From Phyllobacteriaceae bacterium (lineage in GTDB: Bacteria > Pseudomonadota > Alphaproteobacteria > Rhizobiales > Rhizobiaceae): 64,000 nucleotides of DNA. The notes under the pieces were generated by a model. It ran no database searches. It was not told the DNA's origin and saw nothing but the letters and a program-made list of their open reading frames with translations. The stretch lies in the NCBI GenBank assembly GCA_024742765.1, contig JANSXT010000012.1, forward strand, positions 1 through 64,000, written 5' to 3'. The translations under genes were made by a program, and so were the position numbers. How positions within the stretch are numbered: the stretch's first letter is position 1; the number at the start of each line of letters is the position of its first letter. This document shows positions 60,383-64,000 of this stretch, piece by piece.

Positions 60383-62731
60383 ATGAGTGGCGCGACGGAT
60401 GCGACAATAAAATCGGTGCCTTCGGATCTCGACGAGAACGCGCTCTTCTTCCACCAGAGCCCGGTTCCCGGAAAGCTGGAAATCCGCGCCACCAAGCCGC
60501 TGGGTAACCAGCGCGACCTGGCGCTCGCCTATTCGCCGGGGGTCGCCGCGCCCTGTCTTGCGATCGCCGCCGAGCCGGCGCGGGCGGCCGACTATACGGC
60601 ACGCGCCAACCTCGTTGCCGTTGTCTCCAACGGCTCGGCCGTGCTGGGCCTTGGCAATATCGGCCCGCTCGCCTCCAAGCCGGTGATGGAGGGCAAGGCT
60701 GTCCTCTTCAAGAAATTCGCCGGCATCGACGTGTTCGACATCGAAATCGACGCTCCGGGCGTTGAGCGCATGGTCGACGTGGTCTCGGCGCTGGAACCGA
60801 CCTTTGGCGGCATCAATCTCGAAGACATCAAGTCGCCCGAGTGCTTCGAGGTCGAAGAACAATTGCGCGACATGATGGGCATTCCGGTCTTCCATGACGA
60901 CCAGCACGGCACGGCGATCATCGTCGCAGCGGGCATCCTCAACGGATTGGAACTTGCCGGAAAATCCATCGAAACGGCGAAGATCGTCACCTCGGGTGCA
61001 GGCGCGGCGGCACTCGCCTGCCTCAATCTGCTCGTCTCGCTCGGCGCCAACCTCGACAACATCATCGTCACCGACATTGACGGCGTGGTCTATGAGGGCC
61101 GGCCCGGCGAGATCGACCGCTGGAAGGCAATCTTTGCCCGCAAGACCGAGCACCGCACGCTCGAACAGGCGATCGACGGCGCCGACGTTTTTCTGGGCCT
61201 GAGCGCGGCAGGCGTGCTCAAGCCCGAATATCTCGCGAAGATGGCCGAAAACCCGCTGATCATGGCGCTCGCCAATCCGGTGCCGGAAATCATGCCGGAT
61301 GCGGCCCGCGCCGCGCGCCCCGATGCGATGATCTGTACCGGCAGGTCCGATTTTCCCAACCAGGTCAACAACGTATTGTGTTTTCCTTACATATTCCGCG
61401 GAGCCTTGGACTGTGGCGCGCGGACGATCAACGAAGCGATGAAGGCTGCCGCGGTCACCGCAATCGCGCAGCTCGCCCGCGAGGAACCTTCCGACATCGC
61501 CGCCCGCGCCTATTCGGGCGAAACGCCGATCTTCGGACCCGACTATCTGATCCCCTCGCCCTTCGACCAGCGGCTGATCCTGCGGATCGCGCCCGCCGTC
61601 GCCAAGGCTGCCATGGAGAGCGGCGTCGCAACCAGACCCATCGAGGACATGGACGCCTATCGCGACCGGCTGAACCGGTTCGTCTTCCGCTCTGGCCTCG
61701 TCATGAAACCGGTGATCTCGTCGGCACAATCGTCGGCAACGCACAAGATCATCTATGCCGACGGCGAGGATGAGCGCGTGCTGCGCGCTGCGCAGATCGT
61801 CCTGGAGGACCGGATCGCCGAACCGATCCTTGTCGGCCGTCCCGAGGTCGTCGAAGCGCGGCTGAAGCGCTACGGCCTGCGCATCCGGCCCGACCGGGAT
61901 TTCGAACTGGTCAATCCGGAGAACGATCCGCGCTATCGCGACTATGTCGACCATCTGATCGCGATCGGCGGCAGACAGGGCTTCACCCCTGACTATGCCC
62001 GCACGCTTGTGCGCACCAATGCCACCGTCATTTCCGCGATAGCTCTGATGCGCGACGAGGCCGATGCGATGATCTGCGGCCTCGACGGCCGCTATGAGCG
62101 GCATCTGCGCACCGTGCGCTCAATCGTCGGCGTCCGCGACGGCGCGCGTGATCTGTCGGCGCTGTCGCTTCTGATCTCCGGCAACGGCATGACGTTCTTC
62201 ACCGACACCTATGTGTCGATCGAGCCGACGCCCGAGGAACTGGCGGAAATGACGCTTCTGGCCGCCGAGGAGATCCAGCGTTTCGGCGTCGAACCGAAGG
62301 CCGCGCTTCTGTCGCACTCCAATTTCGGCTCGCGCGATAGCGCATCGGCCGCCAAGATGCGCCGTGCGGTCGAGATCCTGCATGCGGCGCAGCCGGACCT
62401 CTGCGTCGATGGCGAAATGCATGCGGACAGCGCGCTCAATCCCGAACTGCGCACCCGCGTCCTGCCGCATTCCATCCTCGATGGTGAAGCCAACCTCCTG
62501 GTCTTCCCGAACCTCGATGCGGCCAACATCACGCTCAACGCCGTCAAGTCGATGACCGACGCGCTGCATGTGGGCCCGATCCTTTTGGGGACACGGCGTC
62601 CCGCCCATGTCCTGACGACGTCGGTCACCTCTCGCGGCGTGGTCAACATGACCGCAATCGCCGCCGTTGAAGCGGCACAGGCCACCGCCCAGAACCAGAC
62701 AAGCGCCGCCGCGCCGGTTACCGCTCGTTAA
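60383..62731 (+). CDS. maeB: NADP-dependent malic enzyme with phosphotransacetylase-like domain
   Basis: A 782-residue two-part enzyme. The malic part has [40 protein letters not shown] and [20 protein letters not shown] (NAD(P) site), and converts malate to pyruvate, CO2 and NADPH. The C-terminal 330 residues resemble phosphate acetyltransferase ([40 protein letters not shown]), which in MaeB senses acetyl-CoA. The start ATG at 60383 has GGGAGGGG upstream. Confidence 0.94.
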   Translation: MSGATDATIKSVPSDLDENALFFHQSPVPGKLEIRATKPLGNQRDLALAYSPGVAAPCLAIAAEPARAADYTARANLVAVVSNGSAVLGLGNIGPLASKPVMEGKAVLFKKFAGIDVFDIEIDAPGVERMVDVVSALEPTFGGINLEDIKSPECFEVEEQLRDMMGIPVFHDDQHGTAIIVAAGILNGLELAGKSIETAKIVTSGAGAAALACLNLLVSLGANLDNIIVTDIDGVVYEGRPGEIDRWKAIFARKTEHRTLEQAIDGADVFLGLSAAGVLKPEYLAKMAENPLIMALANPVPEIMPDAARAARPDAMICTGRSDFPNQVNNVLCFPYIFRGALDCGARTINEAMKAAAVTAIAQLAREEPSDIAARAYSGETPIFGPDYLIPSPFDQRLILRIAPAVAKAAMESGVATRPIEDMDAYRDRLNRFVFRSGLVMKPVISSAQSSATHKIIYADGEDERVLRAAQIVLEDRIAEPILVGRPEVVEARLKRYGLRIRPDRDFELVNPENDPRYRDYVDHLIAIGGRQGFTPDYARTLVRTNATVISAIALMRDEADAMICGLDGRYERHLRTVRSIVGVRDGARDLSALSLLISGNGMTFFTDTYVSIEPTPEELAEMTLLAAEEIQRFGVEPKAALLSHSNFGSRDSASAAKMRRAVEILHAAQPDLCVDGEMHADSALNPELRTRVLPHSILDGEANLLVFPNLDAANITLNAVKSMTDALHVGPILLGTRRPAHVLTTSVTSRGVVNMTAIAAVEAAQATAQNQTSAAAPVTAR

Positions 62732-62773
62732 CGTTCATCGTAAATTCAGCTTGGCCAAGACATACTGGCCCCG

Positions 62774-62791
62774 GCCACTTAAACAAGTGGC
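62774..62791 (+). terminator. Small hairpin between maeB and the DUF2865 gene
   Basis: GCCACTT-AAAC-AAGTGGC is a perfect 7-bp stem 43 bp after the maeB stop, followed by ACATTGTTT. It could be a weak terminator of maeB or, being palindromic and 20 bp before the next ATG, an operator. Confidence 0.35.
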
Positions 62792-62811
62792 ACATTGTTT
62801 CTGCCATAGCG

Positions 62812-63951
62812 ATGGCGGGGCGGGGTTTTGTGTTGATGGTGTACCGGGGTTTCAGGGCCTTCCTGGCGTGTTTGTGTGGCATTGCGATTGCCATGGGCCT
62901 TGCCGCCCTGACGGCGGTTTCGGCACCACCGGCCAACGCCCAATCGTGCAGCAGCCTCCAGTCGCAACTGGCCAGCGCGCGGCGCGGCGGCGGCAACCGG
63001 GCCGAATATCGCCGCTATGCGGACGCCGCCAAGCGTCAGCAGCGCGAGTTGCGCAAGGCGCAGAGGACGTTCAGCCGTCGGGGCTGTCAGCAATCGCGGA
63101 CACGGCAGTGCCGGTCGCTCGGCTCGACCATCAATCAGATGCAGGCCAATCTGGGCAGGCTGCAAGGCATACGCGACCGCAATCGTGGCGGAGCGTCGCG
63201 GCGCGAGATCCGGCGTCTGGAGCGCGCGGTGCAGCGCGCATGCAGCCGCCGCCAATCGACACGCAGGGCCTCGGCCCGCCGCGAGACCGGCACGGTGCGC
63301 CGCGCGCGGCCCAACCGGACCCAGAGCGCGCGGCCGGCAGCGCCGGCGCAGCCATCATTCGCCGGCGAACACAGGACGCTGTGTGTGCGCACATGCGATG
63401 GCTATTACTTCCCGATCTCGTTTGCCACGAACGCCGACCATTTCGAGCGCGACAAGGCGATCTGCGCGGCGCTCTGCCCGGCGGCTCCGACGATGCTGTT
63501 CACCCATCACAGCGGCGACGATGACGGCCCGAAGAACATGACGGCGCTCGACGGCACCGCCTATACGGACCTTGAGACGGCGTTTGACTTTCGAGAACGC
63601 CGGCGCAGCGAGACCTGCACCTGCGGACGCGCAAACACCAGCCTGATCGGCATTGAGGGCATCACGCCGCGGCCCGGCGAAGCGGCGCCGGAACAGGCCG
63701 AGGAAAAGCCCGACCGGGTGCCGCCGCCGCGTTTTCGTCCGGACCTGGCCGCCGACCCCGAAACCCGCGCCAACGCGGCACAGGGTCTGACAGCCGGTCG
63801 CGTGGCGGACATTGCGCGTTCGGTCAGCGTTGGCGAAATCTACGACGTTGCCGGAAGCCGCGATGAAATCAGGGTCGTCGGCGGAGAATTTCTTCCCGAC
63901 CCAGAAGAGGCATTAGATCTGACAAATCCGGTCCCCACGCCCTTCCCGTAA
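62812..63951 (+). CDS. Exported DUF2865 family protein
   Basis: A 379-residue protein with a signal peptide ([20 protein letters not shown], cut near ANA-QS). A Cys- and Arg-rich helical region follows ([40 protein letters not shown]). The DUF2865 core is [20 protein letters not shown], then [20 protein letters not shown] and [12 protein letters not shown]. The paired cysteines suggest disulfides in the periplasm. The function is unknown; the family is typical of Rhizobiales. The start is at 62812; ATG 62836 is also possible. Confidence 0.85.
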   Translation: MAGRGFVLMVYRGFRAFLACLCGIAIAMGLAALTAVSAPPANAQSCSSLQSQLASARRGGGNRAEYRRYADAAKRQQRELRKAQRTFSRRGCQQSRTRQCRSLGSTINQMQANLGRLQGIRDRNRGGASRREIRRLERAVQRACSRRQSTRRASARRETGTVRRARPNRTQSARPAAPAQPSFAGEHRTLCVRTCDGYYFPISFATNADHFERDKAICAALCPAAPTMLFTHHSGDDDGPKNMTALDGTAYTDLETAFDFRERRRSETCTCGRANTSLIGIEGITPRPGEAAPEQAEEKPDRVPPPRFRPDLAADPETRANAAQGLTAGRVADIARSVSVGEIYDVAGSRDEIRVVGGEFLPDPEEALDLTNPVPTPFP

Positions 63952-64000
63952 GCGCGATGCGCAGCGGCATGAACAGCGCCCTGCCCTTGCGACCCGATTG

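Noticed and set aside
60257-62104. A 615-codon open frame on the strand opposite maeB
   Set aside because: It lies entirely under a well-supported malic enzyme gene, has no RBS or family pattern, and is expected from the high third-position GC of the real gene. Similar long shadows (for example 22291-23556 and 41165-42661) were left out for the same reason.
1-64000. CRISPR arrays, rRNA and tRNA genes
   Set aside because: No regularly spaced repeats with unique spacers and no rRNA or tRNA consensus stretches were recognised by eye; a dedicated search could still find a missed tRNA.

Overview
The window is high-GC DNA from an alphaproteobacterium, most likely of the order Hyphomicrobiales (Rhizobiales). 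This rests on the cobT/cobS-DUF1289-TIGR02281 aspartic protease block, a DUF2793 (GTA/phage-type) protein, a DUF2865 protein, a four-gene MCE (Mla-like) lipid transporter and a malic enzyme fused to a phosphotransacetylase domain. The genus cannot be read from the sequence. No rRNA, tRNA or CRISPR array was found.

Layout. 1-7.9 kb is housekeeping: the 5' end of tuf, a GT4 glycosyltransferase, a DUF2793/C1q-like protein, cobT and cobS, DUF1289, an aspartic protease, a TauE-type exporter and dusA. 7.9-10.1 kb is an accessory scar: an integrase remnant, a LysE-type exporter and a frameshifted IS3-family remnant. 10.1-20.1 kb is an agmatine region: N-carbamoylputrescine amidase, a complete peptide/opine-type ABC transporter, two adjacent agmatine deiminases and a LuxR-type regulator. 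20.3-25.9 kb is a ketone-degradation module: acyl-CoA synthetase, Baeyer-Villiger monooxygenase, AraC regulator and serine esterase, with repeated 13-bp sites before the three enzyme genes. 25.9-35.8 kb is an amino-acid or N-acyl-amino-acid catabolic cluster: LysR, AstE/AspA-type deacylase, a polar amino acid ABC transporter split over both strands, aminotransferase, ornithine-cyclodeaminase-like enzyme, a large unassigned PLP enzyme and a dipeptidase. 36.2-42.6 kb holds pntB, pntA and acnB.

42.8-46.0 kb is a sulfur module: a two-domain rhodanese, a YeeE/YedE permease, a tiny protein with three Pro-Cys-Ala repeats and a DUF6969-like protein. 46.2-53.8 kb is the most interesting stretch: an ECF sigma/anti-sigma pair surrounded by a P-loop protein, an aspartyl/asparaginyl hydroxylase, an alpha/beta hydrolase with a four-Cys tail, an ABC half-exporter and a secreted subtilisin-like protease. 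Four promoters sharing GGAATA-N15-CGTT precede the anti-sigma gene, the P-loop gene, the hydroxylase operon and the protease. They define a local regulon that I do not recognise as a described system. 53.8-58.2 kb is the MCE transporter, whose MCE protein contains a 101-residue tandem duplication. 58.4-64 kb holds a dipeptide-epimerase-like enolase, an SDR lacking the YxxxK motif, maeB and a secreted DUF2865 protein.
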